Assembly (NCBI RefSeq): GCF_051014445.1
Contig: NC_135141.1
Coordinates: 16,430,001-16,494,000, forward strand
Reading direction: 5' to 3'
DNA length: 64,000 bases
Source of the DNA: Colletes latitarsis
Taxonomy: Eukaryota; Arthropoda; Insecta; Hymenoptera; Colletidae
The notes under the pieces were generated by a model, which saw only the letters and a list, made by a program, of their open reading frames with translations, was not told the origin of the DNA and searched no databases. Position numbers and translations under genes: made by a program. Positions 13,401 through 25,379 of the stretch are shown piece after piece (position 1 is the stretch's first letter; every line of letters begins with the position of its first letter).

Positions 13401-14070
13401 TTTTACAAAAAAGTCGTTATCGTTCTGAACGTCGAGTTATATCGCGAGAATATAATAAGGCAGTTCACTTGTTTTGTTTTTTTTCATAGTGGACGAATCA
13501 TCTTATTCGATTTTGAATAATGTGTCATTCTTTAGAAAAAGACTCACGATATTAACGAACATGTTTCTTATTGACAAAAAAAGGAAATTCAGAGGCAACC
13601 AGTTTATCTTGAAACGCGAAACATCATTTACAAGTACGTCGGTTAAAAAGTGAAGAGGATTCTAAGAACGATCGTGTAATTATATATCTGTCTTATTATT
13701 ATGTTATTATACATTTGCCACAAGTTTTTAATTTCATCAGCCAATGCTTGCAATGTAAACTCTGTCGGAATATAGCGGTAAATATGGTGTATAATTTATA
13801 TATAAAACACAAAAAAAATGAAACTCTAGACTAAAATATCCTCTTAAATCCTATACAAAAAAGCTATTCTTAAACAGTGTTAATATTTGCGAATACGTTT
13901 TCCCTCTTATAGTTAGATCAGTTGTAGGTAAATAGATTATATTGGTAGTGTAATTAGTATAGTGTTTTTAACTTTCTCCCAATATGAAACCAATATCAAA
14001 GGAAATCGAGAAAAATATAATTATAAAATCAAATTTGAAGGAGTTTGCTCTTCCCTCTATGTTGCATGCA
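10457..14070. other. AT-rich intergenic spacer
   Basis: No gene is visible in about 3.6 kb. The open frame at 11959-12195 lies in a slightly GC-richer patch (about 11830-12400) but has no recognised motif. Otherwise the sequence is low-complexity A+T with short homopolymers. Confidence 0.5.
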
Positions 14071-15921
14071 TACAGGGTGTTCGGCCACCCCTGGGAAAAA
14101 TTTTAATAGAGGATTCTAGAGGCCAAAATAAGACGAAAATCAAGAATACCAATTTGTTGATGGAGGCTTCGTTAAAAAGTTATTAACAATTAAATTCAAA
14201 AATTTCAAATCGTTTTGAAAAAATTATTTTCGGTTACGGGGGTCAGTTACAATCATATTTGGTGAATATACATACTTCCGAAATCCTACCCACTTTCGAG
14301 AAAAAAATTCGAGTAAGTGCTGAAAGTTTTGGGTGAAAAAAAAGACTCTCGAATCGTCTTGGAAAATTTATTTTTAGTTGCAGGGGTCAATTGCAAGCAT
14401 TTTTGGTCAATAGACATACCCCCGAAATCCTACTCAGTTTCGAGAAAAAAATTCCTTACCGAAAATATAATTTCTGGCTAGAAATGTCTGCCCGAATTTT
14501 CATGCGAATCTTTAAAACGTCATAACTTCTGAACGGATTGGACGATTTTAATGTTTAAAAAAGCAAACTACGCGTATTTTGGTGGAGAATATGCACAAAT
14601 AGCAAAAATATTCGAAAAGTTGGTCCTTGACCCCGCAAAATAAGAAAAACCCCATAAAAATGGTCCAATTTTTTAACAGCCATAACTTCTACAATTGTGA
14701 GTATATTTCAATAAAACTTTTTTCTGAAGTAGAGCTCATGGCTACCTACAGAAAAGTTGTTTAACACTTTTCTGTAGGGCGTCAAACAAAATTGCTAAAA
14801 ATGAAAAAGCAATTTTTAAGAAAAATCGACAGGGGGTAGGTGCCTAAATTTTTCGACGAAAAGAAAAAATTTGTAATCGTTCTAAAAAAATTATTTTCAG
14901 TTTCAGGGGTCAATTATAATCATTTTTGGTCAATAGACATAGCCCCGAAATTCTACCCAGTTTTGAGAAAAAAATTCGAGTAGGTGTAAAATTTTTCGAT
15001 AAAATTAAAAAATTTCAAATCATTCTAAAAAAATTATTTTCAGTTTCAGGGGTCAATTACAATCATTTTTTATCATTAGGCATACCCCCGAAATCCTAAC
15101 CATTTTCGAGAAAAAAATTCCTTAATAAAAATATAATGTGAGGCCAGAAACGCATCCTCGAAATTTTATGCAAATCTTAAAAATGTCATAACTCCTGAAC
15201 GGATTGGACGATTTTAATGTTTAAAAAAGCAAAGTACGCGTATTTTGATGGAGAATAGGTAGAAATTGCAAAAATATTCGAAAAGTTGATCCTTGACCCC
15301 CTCAAATGAGAAAAACCCCATAAAAATGGTCCAATTTTCAAACAGCCGTAACTCTTACAATAGTGAATATATTTCAATAAAACTTTTTTCTGAAGTAGAG
15401 CTCATGGGTACCTACAGAAAAGTGTGAGACAACTTTTCTGTAGGGCGTCAAACAAAATTGCTAAAAATGAAAAAGCAATTTTTAAGAAAAATCGACAGGG
15501 GGTAGGTGCCTAAATTTTTCAAGGAAAAAAAAATTTCCAATCGTTCTGAAAAAATTATTTTCGGTTGCGGGGGTCAATTACAATCATTTTTGGTGAATAG
15601 ACATACCCCCGAAATCGTACACAGTTTCGAGAAAAAAATTCGAGAATGTGTGAAATTTTTCGGCGGAAAAAAAAATTTCAAATCGTTTTGGAAAAATTAT
15701 TTTCGGTTACGAGTGTCAATTACAATCACTTTGGGTGAATACACATACCCTCGAAATCTTGCGCATTTTCGAGAAAAAAATTCAGTACGGTCGGAACTTT
15801 AAACGTTAATAACTGTTTAATAAAGCCTTCATCAACAAATTGGTATTCTTGATTTTCGTCTTATTTTGGCCTCTAAAATCCCCCATTAAAATTTTTCCCA
15901 GGGGTGGCCGAACACCCTGTA
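14071..15921. repeat. TACAGGGTGTTCGG-family element, copy E (longest)
   Basis: The longest copy, 1851 bp, with both ends intact (TACAGGGTGTTCGGCCACCC; GGCCGAACACCCTGTA). It contains two copies of the longer module, at about 14480-14850 and 15140-15510, each beginning with a CATAACTYCTGAACGGATTG block and ending AAAAATCGACAGGGGGTAGG, separated by short sub-units. The tandem arrangement shows that whole modules, not just sub-units, are amplified inside the terminal repeats. Confidence 0.92.
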
Positions 15922-17060
15922 TAGTATGCCCGTGATGCGCGCGCAGGTTGCCACTCGCTGCTTAGATATATCTCCCGGTGTGTGCGTGTTTTGAGACCCG
16001 CGTGTTCTGATGAACATGTAATGTTATAGTTTTACTTATTCAATTATGTTTTATGTTATATTTGTGTCGTTGTGAAATAAACCTACGTGCATTCCACCTC
16101 GTACGCCTAATTTCCTTTTTCAAAATTTTTCTAACCGAGACCACAAACGTGAAACTTTGGACTGGAATACCTTCTTAGGGAGTTAAGGGGTTAAAGAAAA
16201 GTTACCGTGTCCTTAACGTGTCAATCGTCGTGTAGATGTCTCGAGCGTAGTCGCAACAAGATTTATTTATATTCAGTGCCTAAAACGGAGGCGCGGTACC
16301 GGTGGGCGATTTTTACGGCGATCTCGTCACGAAGGAGCTTATACGGCATCGAGAGACGATCGTCGAACGACAGGAATTCACCCGTGGGTGCTCCTGTCTG
16401 TTCTTCGTCTCCACACGCACAGGAACGCGTGCCCACGCATTCACGGTGACACGCGTGCACCGAGCGAGTGGTTCGACCGGTATCCGCCATATTTGGCTGC
16501 TGGAACAGCCGCGTGAACTACAGAGACGCAGAAATCCACCGGAGAGAAGAGGTCATCGCTGCGAGGGTAAGGCGTTTTCTACAAATATAACAAACAACAA
16601 AAATTCTCTCGACGCGATGTGAACATTTTTTCGAGAAATGTCTGTTCGCGCGTGAGAAAGTAGAGCCTTCGAGCTTTAAAATGAGCCCAAGCTGCTCGTC
16701 GTACGATATTTTTTTGCGAAACTGGAGCAGTTGGAAATTTGACAATTTTTCGATCGTTGATCCGTTAATTTTATTCATAAACCGTACCGTTTCAACCACT
16801 GATTAAAAATTGTTCGACATTCTGGATAGGCGATTCTTACTCGTTCAATCTTGCACCTATAAATCTCCAACTTTTTCGTTCTTTTTAGAGTGTTTTAAAC
16901 GGTATTTATTTTCACATTGATGGAATTCAAATTTTTGACAATGATTTGCATTTATGAATAGGACTTGAGGGGGTCTTCTACTGTAAAATGCTTTTTTTTA
17001 TGTTCTCTTTGTTATTTTTTTATAAAAAAACTATGCAAGTTCTAGCATAGGCGTTTCGTA
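15922..17060. other. Spacer with a GC-richer island and a possible first exon
   Basis: About 15925-16125 has an LTR-like texture (GC-rich start, then an AATAAA signal at about 16076), but no paired copy or primer-binding site is visible. About 16200-16570 is a GC-richer island with overlapping open frames on both strands; on the plus strand it ends with a donor-like GAGG/GTAAGG at 16567, so an untranslated first exon is conceivable. No protein domain is recognised. Confidence 0.35.
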
Positions 17061-18853
17061 TACACAGGGTGTTTGGCCACCCTTGGGAAAAATTTCATTG
17101 GGAGATTCTAGAGGCCAAAATACGACGAAAATCAAGAATATCAATTCTTTGACTGAGGCTTCGTTAAAAAGATACTAACAATTAAATTCAAAAATTCCAA
17201 ATCATTTTGAAAAAATTATTTTCGGTTGCGGGGGTCAATTGTAATCATTTTTGGTGAAAACACATACCTCTGAAATCCTCTCCACTTTCAAGAAAAAAAT
17301 TCGAGAAGGTGTGAAATTTTTAGACGAAATTAAAAAATTTCAAATCATGCTAAAAAAATTATATTTAATTACAGGGGCCAAATACAAGTATTTTTGGTCG
17401 ATAGACATACCCTCGAAATCCTACCCACTTTCAAGAAAAAAATTCGAGTAGTTACTCAAATTTTTAGACGAAATTAAAAAATTTCAAATCATGCTAACAA
17501 AATTATATTTAATTACAGAGGTCAATTACAAGCATTTTTGGTTGATAGACATATCCTCGAAATCCTAACCATTTTCGAGAAAAAAATTCCTTACCGAAAA
17601 TCTAATGTGAGGCCAGAAATGTCTGCCCGAATTTTCATGCAAATCTTTAAAACGTTATAACTTCTGAACGGATTGGACGATCTTCATGTTTAAAAAAGCA
17701 AACTACGCGTATTTTGGTGGAGAATATGTACAAATCGCAAAAATATTCGAAAAGTTGGTCCTTGATCCCGCAAAATGAGAAAACCCCCATAAAAATCGTC
17801 CAATTTTCAAACAGTCGTAACTTCTAGATTTGTGATTATATTTCAATGAAACTTTTTTCTGAAGTAGAGCTCATGGTTACCTACAAAAAAGTATTAGACA
17901 ACTTTTCTGTAGGGCGTCAAACAAAATTACTAAAAATGAAAAAGGAATTTTTAAGAAAAATCGACTTGGGGGTAGCTGCTTAAATTTTTCGACGAAAATG
18001 AAAAGTTTCAAATCATTCTGAAAAAAATATTTTCGAATCTAGGAGTCAATTCCAATCATTTTTGGTGAATACACATACCCCCGAAATCCTACTCAGTTTC
18101 GAGAAAAAAATTCCTTACCAAAAATATAATTTCTGGCCAGAAATGTCTGCCCGAATTTTCATGCGAATCTTGAAAACGTCATAACTTCTGAACGGATTGG
18201 ATGATTTTAATGTTCAAAAAGCAACAATTATAAAAATATTGGAAAGGTTGTTCCTTGGCCCCGTAATGTTAGAAAAACCCCATAAAAATGGTCCAATTTT
18301 AAAACAGCCATAACTCCTATAATAGTGAATATATTTCAAGGAAACTTTTTTCTGAAGTAGTGCTTATAGGTACCTACAAAAAAGTATTATACAACTTTTC
18401 TGTAGGGCGTCAAATAAAATTACTAAAAATGAAAAAGTAATTTTTAAGAAAAATCGACAAGGGGGTAGGTGCTTAAATTTTTCGGCGAAAAAAAAAAATT
18501 TCATATCGTTCTAAAAAAATTATTTTCAGTTGCGGGGGTCAATTGCAATCATTTTTTGTCAATATACATACCCTTGAAATCCTACCCACTTTCGAGAAAA
18601 AAATTCGAGAAGGTGTGAAATTTTTCAACAAAATTAAAAAATTTCAAATCGTTCTGAAAAAATTATTTTTGGTTGTGGGGCTCAATGACAATAATTTTTG
18701 GTGAATAGACCTACCCCCGAAATCCTACTCACTTTCTAGAAAAAAATTCATTACGGGCGGAACTTTAAACGATAGTATTCTTGATTTTCATGTTATTTTA
18801 GCCTCTAGAATCTCCCATTAAAATTTTTCCCAGGTTTGGCTGAACACCCTGTA
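17061..18853. repeat. TACAGGGTGTTCGG-family element, copy F
   Basis: 1793 bp with a slightly altered left end (TACACAGGGTGTTTGGCCAC) and a right end GGCTGAACACCCTGTA. It has two longer modules, at about 17600-17970 and 18130-18470, separated and flanked by sub-units. The second module has an internal deletion relative to the first, where the block after GATTTTAATGTT is shortened. Confidence 0.9.
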
Positions 18854-20044
18854 TACTGTACTTTTACATATCCTTCCCAAGCAAGACACGTGGACCCCTC
18901 TCTATTAAGAGGTGTTCGCAATTTATTTGCATCGAGTAAATTTATTTGCAATCGTATCATGCTCAAATCGCGTACACTTATCATTTGAGAACTAATTGTA
19001 GCACACGCTGCAACTCCTTTTGTTTTACTTGCCCCACCGTATGTAGGTTAAGCTTAATTGCAGCTTGTCTGAGACTGAGCCTGTACACCGCTCTCTACAT
19101 GACGTAATGTTACGCAGGGCAATAAAGATGATATCGTTATTATTTCACGTTTTTTATTCGAATTATGGAAAACGATTTTTACGGAAAGATCGAATATCCA
19201 TGGCTCGTCGTTTAAGGAGATGCTTCCAAGTCTTTGAAATCCTAACGGCAGCACTTTACTGCGAAAAGTTTCCCAACGCGGATGACATTTACGAGGGAAT
19301 AACGCATGCAACAAGGTACGGATAGTTAAAGAAGCGACGAAGACTGGACGACCATTCACGCGCGTTAAATGGAAAATGTTCCGTGTCAAAGGTCACGATC
19401 CCCTGCCGATCGTTCTCCCCGACGAAACGGTGTAATAACTGTACAAACTTTTCTCTTCAAACCGCTATCCTTTGTTAGGACAATTTCACGATTTAATTCG
19501 CCAAGAAAAGCAGCGTGGAAAATGCTCCGTGGACCGTTGTACGATCGAACAGTCGAGACCTAGTTTCGTTGTCGAAAAAAGTGGACGGAGATCGTCGATC
19601 GCGCGCCCGGATCGATCGTTCAGGGGAAAAAGTAGATCCGTTACGTCAAACACCTGATCCCTGGATCCTCGGCTACATCGATCTATTAAACTAGAGATAG
19701 GGAAAATTTAGGTAAAGATTTCGAACAACAAATAAAAATAGAATTAAATACTTTATAACGAACGAACAAAAATTCATTTCTTTTAAGTTAAAAATAAAAG
19801 TATGCTGATTTAGTTTGACGTCAAGATTGTTGCAAAATCATTAAACACGAAGGAATAACATTCGAAAAATAGAATAAAACCGACAACTAACAGCTTGCTT
19901 TTATTGCTTTTAACCTTCGAACGAACTTGTGGGAACTTTTACTTTAGTTTTTCTCAGTATTATAATTCCTGATTAATTCTGTTTTTATTTAAATGCGTAT
20001 TTGTGTGTCCATTACTGGTGCTAATTAGAAGATATGAAATGATA

Positions 20045-20110
20045 TAGTAGAACCTCGATTACTCGGGGTAAAAATGATGTTTTTACATAATAATAACGCA
20101 AATTAAGTGT
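20045..20110. mobile_element. Possible pogo/Tigger-like terminal fragment
   Basis: The string TAGTAGAACCTCGATTACTC resembles the termini of pogo/Tigger-type transposons (consensus CAGTAGAAYCTCGATTAT). A similar string starts at 28038. No opposite terminus or transposase frame could be paired with it, so the boundaries are arbitrary. Confidence 0.35.
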
Positions 20111-20306
20111 AAAAGGCTTGGAAAAATTACTAAATGATTAATTCGTTTAATATTTCCATCTCATTACTTGCTCCTGTTTCCGACTGATACAATGCATAAT
20201 GTTTTTATCACGTTTTACATCAGTACCATTTTTAACCTCATAACGCCATCTATGTAAATAAAAATTGCGCCTTTAAGCTAATCGGCTATTCTTTGTGGGA
20301 TCGAGT

Positions 20307-20450
20307 TTTATTAGCACTAGAATTATTAGCCAATTATAGTGTATTTATTTGTACCAAAGAGTTAAAACGATAAAGACTGGAAGAAATGTATAATGTAATG
20401 GAAATGAGTTTATTCATTCTCTTACAGAAAATTACGGTAAATTTTCAAAA
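20307..20450. repeat. Dispersed repeat, partner of the intron element at 54452-54637
   Basis: The segment with AATTATAGTGTATTTATTTG followed by TACCAAAGAGTTAA is nearly the reverse complement of sequence inside 54452-54637. It also contains AGCACTAGAATTATTAGCC, resembling the end of that element (CACTAGAACTACC). It looks like a decayed copy of the same TTAA-type miniature element. Confidence 0.55.
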
Positions 20451-21513
20451 ATTCAGTCGAAGACATTTTCTACAAGTTTGATTAGAAATTACGTATAGGT
20501 AATTTTGACTGCTTTGTTCCAGGGTTAACAAGAGGTTTCGGAAAAGAAAGATGCTGCGTAAAAAGCGCGAACGAAAGTTGTTTCGTTTCCTTTTGGCGTC
20601 TGAATCGAACCTATTAGCCGCGAAGGAACGATCGGGTGATCGATCGGCCGATAACTAGGCCTTCTAAGGAGATCGAGGATCGAGTTACCCATCTTGGAAA
20701 TCCCGGCTCGATTCGTTTTCAAGACCTCCCAGACCGGAGAAGGTCGTTTCGATTTCAGCCTCGATCGACGACAGGATCGTTCGAGTTTTCTAAATGCAGC
20801 TTCACGGATCGCGGATGCTTTTTTCTTCGCGTGCTTCGACCGTTCAGAATTTTTCCTCCCCCCTCCCCCTCTCTCTCGGTCGATTCTGCTTGGCAACTCA
20901 TAATTACACTTCCCATTTAGTTCGAACCGCGTGCATGGTCGGTGGTCTTGCGCAAAAATGAACGAAAATGGTTTCGAACGATGGGTCGATTTACTGAAAA
21001 CCGGAGTGCCGGCCGTTTTGGCTTTTTCTTTCTGCAGCCCTGCCCGGCGACGTCCAACGTCTGTGCAGATTGGCAACCGGTTTTCCTATGGCCTCTCCCA
21101 GCCGATTCCTCACTCCCACTCTCACTCCCACCATCCGATTCCCATTCCAGCATCCCGCATTCTCCGCGTCCTCATCGTCCAGGGCCGTCTCGTTATCTCT
21201 TTTAACCCGTATGTCAATAACTAAAACACTCGCGGTTCTTCAATAACCGGGGTACCTGGGTACTCGAACCGCGTTATTCGAACGAGTCGGATATGAAATA
21301 ATAGTTTTGCTTCTATGCTTTCGCTAAATTACTCCCTGATCACCTACGATGCATCGCGTATTGTCTTCAAAGACTTGAAATTATAATATAATAACATTCG
21401 CACGTATACGTACTGTTCTCGATTCAGAAGATGGCAAACAAAACATTATTTTATATTACACGAGCATGGGCTATGTAAAACTATGTAGTGATAAGTAAAC
21501 AAAAGAATACATT

Positions 21514-21645
21514 TTAACATTTTTATCGGATTTATGAATTTTAGCAAAGTTACAAAAATAAGTACTGTAATTTACGATGATCTAAAATCAAAATTGTCAT
21601 CTTGCAGAATATTATACGGTTTTGATCTGGCAGTGAACGTGTTAA
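21514..21645. repeat. Decayed copy of a piggyBac-like miniature element
   Basis: This stretch shares GAATTTTAGCAAAGTTACAA, CTTGCAGAATATTAT and CAGTGAACGTGTTAA with the TTAA-bounded element in an intron of the LRR gene (49176-49421). The right end, GTGAACGTGTTAA at 21645, is intact, but the expected left end (TTAACACTTTGACTGCC) is degraded; a TTAA at 21514 is a possible left border. Confidence 0.6.
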
Positions 21646-23864
21646 AAGAAATGACAGCCTCAAAATCATGTAAAAATATTTTATAATATAACACGTTCGT
21701 ATACATCGAAAAATGAAATTGTCTCATTGTTAGCCACTATACACACAAATATTGTTGTTTTCTAACTGAGAGATAAACTAGAAATAATTGAACTTAATAA
21801 TCGGACCAATTTGGTATTGTCATAATAGAGCAAATGTTAGTACGATACATCTAAACAAACTATTAGACGATAAACATTCAAATAACAAGACAATTCTCCA
21901 TTAAATTAATTATTTCTAATTTATTTATAAGAAAAATTTTGCTTGGGTCATGGAAGACACCTAGAGTGTTATTTCAGGGTTAGTTTATGCTTAATTTCAA
22001 GATCTTGGTAATCAATGGTAACTGTGTCGAAGTTAGTTACTTTGTAGTGTCTAGTTTAATACCTAACTAGATTTCTGTAATTTCTAGAAATCTGATATTT
22101 CGATTTTGTCGAGATAAATTAATCAAATTGACCACTGTGCGTCCTCCATTTTAACCAAGTCTCTACGGATCGCCTTTAACGAGCCGTTTTCGTGGAACTA
22201 CGACACTGTCGACACCCACGCTCGATTCACTTTTCCGCGAATGCTTATTTTGCATACAAGGCGAACGTTCGATCGCGAGGCGCTGCCTTGCAATTAAATG
22301 CCCGACGACCTCCGGTGTCTCTCGAATCGCTGTTCGCGAGAAACTTTCTTACTGTTTCTTCCGATGACTCTCAAATTTATTTCAAGCATTATCACGCTTG
22401 GCGATTTTTTAATTATCGATACGGACAGAAATGCTTAATCCTCGAAAGCCAAAGAATTTCACCTAAATCTTGTGTCAATCGGGCGAGTAAATTTTAAAAT
22501 ATCACGCCAATTAAAAAATTTTAATTCTAAAAAAAGTTTCTTTCATTATTTTCACAAACTGAAAAAAAATATGAAAGAAATAAGGTTTTGACATATTTTA
22601 CAAGAAAATGTAAAAACATATTAATTTTTTTAAAGTTTTACAGCAGAATAAATAATACAGTAGAATATCTCCTGAAGCTAAAAATAATTGGTGAACAAAC
22701 TGACAATGTAGTGCACAGAATGATGTTACGTGTAATATTATGGATTCAACATACAGAAAATATGTACATAGTTCCTCAACTTGTTAGTAATATTTACCGA
22801 CTTCTTTATAAAAAAAATTTACTATGTGTTTGGTAGAATTATTTATCACGTATTTTTAGAAGTAGAAAAGAGCTATAATTCATCAAAAAGTTTAGAAAAA
22901 ATTAAGAAAAGAAAAACAAACCAGTCAGCCTTGATAAAGAGAAAGTTTTGTCTTTTTAAAATAATGCTCGACCCCATGACAAGACAGTGAAACTTGAATG
23001 GGACTTTATGTTTCTTTATGTTACGTTTTATGTTATGAAAGAAGAAGTCTCAAGATTTTACTGCGGTAGAACAAAAGATTTTTGCATATATAGGTTATTA
23101 AACCGTTAGGAGAAAGTTATAGAATGCAAAGAGTCATACATTGACGAATAAATTTATTTAAAAATAAGAATGTTTTTCTTTTCTGGGCACCTAGATTATT
23201 TACCTTGAGCTTTAAGGGTTATTTTTCACCCCTTCGGTATGGACGATTGTGGCTAAAACAGGTTTGAATATTTCAGCGAACGATTTATCGCTGCATCTTT
23301 GCAGAATATTTGTTGTTTCGTAGTTTTACTGAACGTGCGACCTTCCACAGACTTTCTAAACGATTTTCTGACTAATTACTTCGCAAACAAACCGTTACTC
23401 GAAGGACACAAGGATGAAACGCAGTCATTAGGTGAGTCGCGGTTGCTATCATATTCTGATGTTTACGCGTGGTTACAATTTTCCCGTTATATCGTGATTA
23501 AATAATTATTATTTCTCAATTTTCTAAGACGTAAGAAAAAACATTTTATTTCTTCCATAGGTACCAAATGTAGCCATTTTCAAACATTTTTCAAGAAAGT
23601 GTTAAATCAGACGTACTCGTAAGTTCCCTGCTCTTTAATTTATTTATAAACGACATTTCCACTGTCTTTAGCAGTTGAATAATTACTTCCTATAACTTTG
23701 AATTTCAAAGTTGGAACACCATCAACAATCTCTGAATTACTTTGATATCGAAACTAACATTTATTAATCGTATAAATTATAACCGTAACGTTATTTCCAA
23801 GTCGCTTGGTTTTCAAATGCGTTCGTCTAATAACTTCCGTAATCCGAACATTTTGAAAATTTTA

Positions 23865-24240
23865 TACAGGGTGGACGGAAATTCGTGATACAACCGTGGT
23901 CAGTGAGATTCTGTGGCTAAAGATAAAACGAAAATAAAGAATAATAAAACTGCAATCTTGCAAGCGTACGGCTTAACAGATGACTGGCGTTACAAATTTC
24001 ATTATTGAGATTAATTTTGTATAGGATATAATGTCAAGCACAATAGCTTGGCCTGCACGGTCACCAGGTATAACGCCTCTTGATTTTTATCTCTAAGACA
24101 ACGCACAAAAAAATAGTTTATTACGAAAGCACAACAAGCCTTGACCAATTAAAAGGAAGAAGTATCGCAGTATTCGAACAAATTAAAAAAGTTCGCCATA
24201 ATTTAACACACTGAATATCACTATTAAAATAAACTGAACG
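23865..24240 (+). pseudogene. Mariner-like transposon relic with transposase remnant
   Basis: The left end TACAGGGTGGACGGAAATTC at 23865 is a TA-inserted terminus. At 24043-24093 the plus strand reads IAWPARSPGITPLDFYL, matching the WPxRSPDLxPxDFxLWG block around the third catalytic aspartate of IS630/Tc1/mariner transposases, then hits a stop where the WG codons are expected. Downstream stops and frameshifts confirm decay. The right terminal repeat was not found, so the element is truncated. It is non-functional. Confidence 0.6.
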
Positions 24241-25379
24241 AGCAATGAATTAAATTTTATTAAAATTGTAAATGTTTAATTCATTGATATCATTTATTTA
24301 TTACATCCGTTGTGCTCGTTCGCAAGGCTTAATCACGATTTGATACAAATAAATGATAATAAAAATGTATTTCGCCTTTGAAAAAGTTTTGTGTCTAATA
24401 TTTTTAATTCTTTTTGAGATATTTATTTTTGTACATGCTATCCTATTTAGTTTTTATTTGGCAAGTGTTGTCAAGGTTATTTGAAGGCCAATTTTGGTTT
24501 TTTAAATATAGAAGCTATATTTTCATTTACGGATTCTTGTTCTACAGGGGAAAAGAAGAAACTTGTCTATGAGACATTTTTTTTATCAGTCTTTATTTTA
24601 GAAGGGTATTCGATAAAATAGAAACTTTTTTTAGAGTGAAGCATGAAAAATTAAATCAAACAAACGAAATTTCTTTACTGTTTCGGTGACTAAGAGATGA
24701 TGAGGCCAGATGAATAACCACGTTTTTATTAATGAAAGAGGACCAAACCTTAGATTCTTTTATGAAGGCATTTAAAGCCTGTACAAGGCTAAAAAATATT
24801 GAGAATATGAGAAATATGTAGAAATATTCCAAAGGAAGCTCTAAACCAAAATGAGAAACGAATTCCAGAGATGCTTCGAATTGAAAGTTACGCCAGAACC
24901 TACGATTATCATCATTTAATCATAAAAAAAATAAAACTACAAATTTTTTTATTTTGCGATGTTTTTTTTTGGCTATTTTAGAATTTAAAAAGGTAATTAT
25001 TCAAATGCCCTAATATCTAACATTTCTTTGATAAAGGTATAATATACGGCTTAGGGTGATACTTATTTTTCGAGTTTAGGTTACTTTTTAACGCCCCCCC
25101 TCTCCCTAGATTGTGACACTTGATGAAAAAAAGTTCTATCGAAATTTCAACGATATTAGACAACAGGAACACGTGCCGCATTTAAATTAGAGTTTTTAAA
25201 TTTTTATAATTTCGCGTTAGAGTTGAATTCTCTTGTACCATCTTATATCAAATTTATCGACTAATATTTTTTAGTGAAATCATAATTCCTTATGTCTAAA
25301 AGATAACGTGAGTGTGATTTTCATCGTTATATTTAGAATCCTATACGATGCAGTGTCTGGAGTAGAAAAGTATAGCATA
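24241..25379. other. AT-rich spacer, including a dispersed repeat at about 25052-25265
   Basis: No gene is visible. At 25052 a segment beginning GGGTGATACTTATTTTTCGA has a diverged counterpart at 26505 (GGGTGATCCTTATTTTTCGA); both continue through TTGTGACA and a GGGAACC/GGAACACGTGCCGCAT-like block for about 200 bp. The two copies are in direct orientation on either side of copy G of the main repeat. Confidence 0.5.

Larger units (their letters stand above)
18854..23864. other. Intergenic sequence with GC-richer islands and transposon scraps
   Basis: GC-richer islands occur at about 19040-19680, 20530-21220 and 22150-22500; between them the DNA is AT-rich. The longest open frame outside the main gene (20525-21076, minus, 183 codons) lies in the second island, but it is highly charged and low-complexity, with long open frames in other phases as well, so I do not call it a gene. 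Scraps of dispersed repeats at 20045, 20307-20450 and 21514-21645 are listed separately. Confidence 0.45.

Noticed and set aside
15925..16125. LTR-like segment with an AATAAA signal after copy E
   Set aside because: No partner LTR, primer-binding site or polyprotein is present, so the likeness is only textural.
20525..21076. 183-codon open frame on the minus strand, the longest outside the LRR gene
   Set aside because: It lies in a GC-richer island with long frames on both strands, is rich in R/S/K with no domain, signal peptide or plausible splice context. Conservation in relatives would be needed to revive it.
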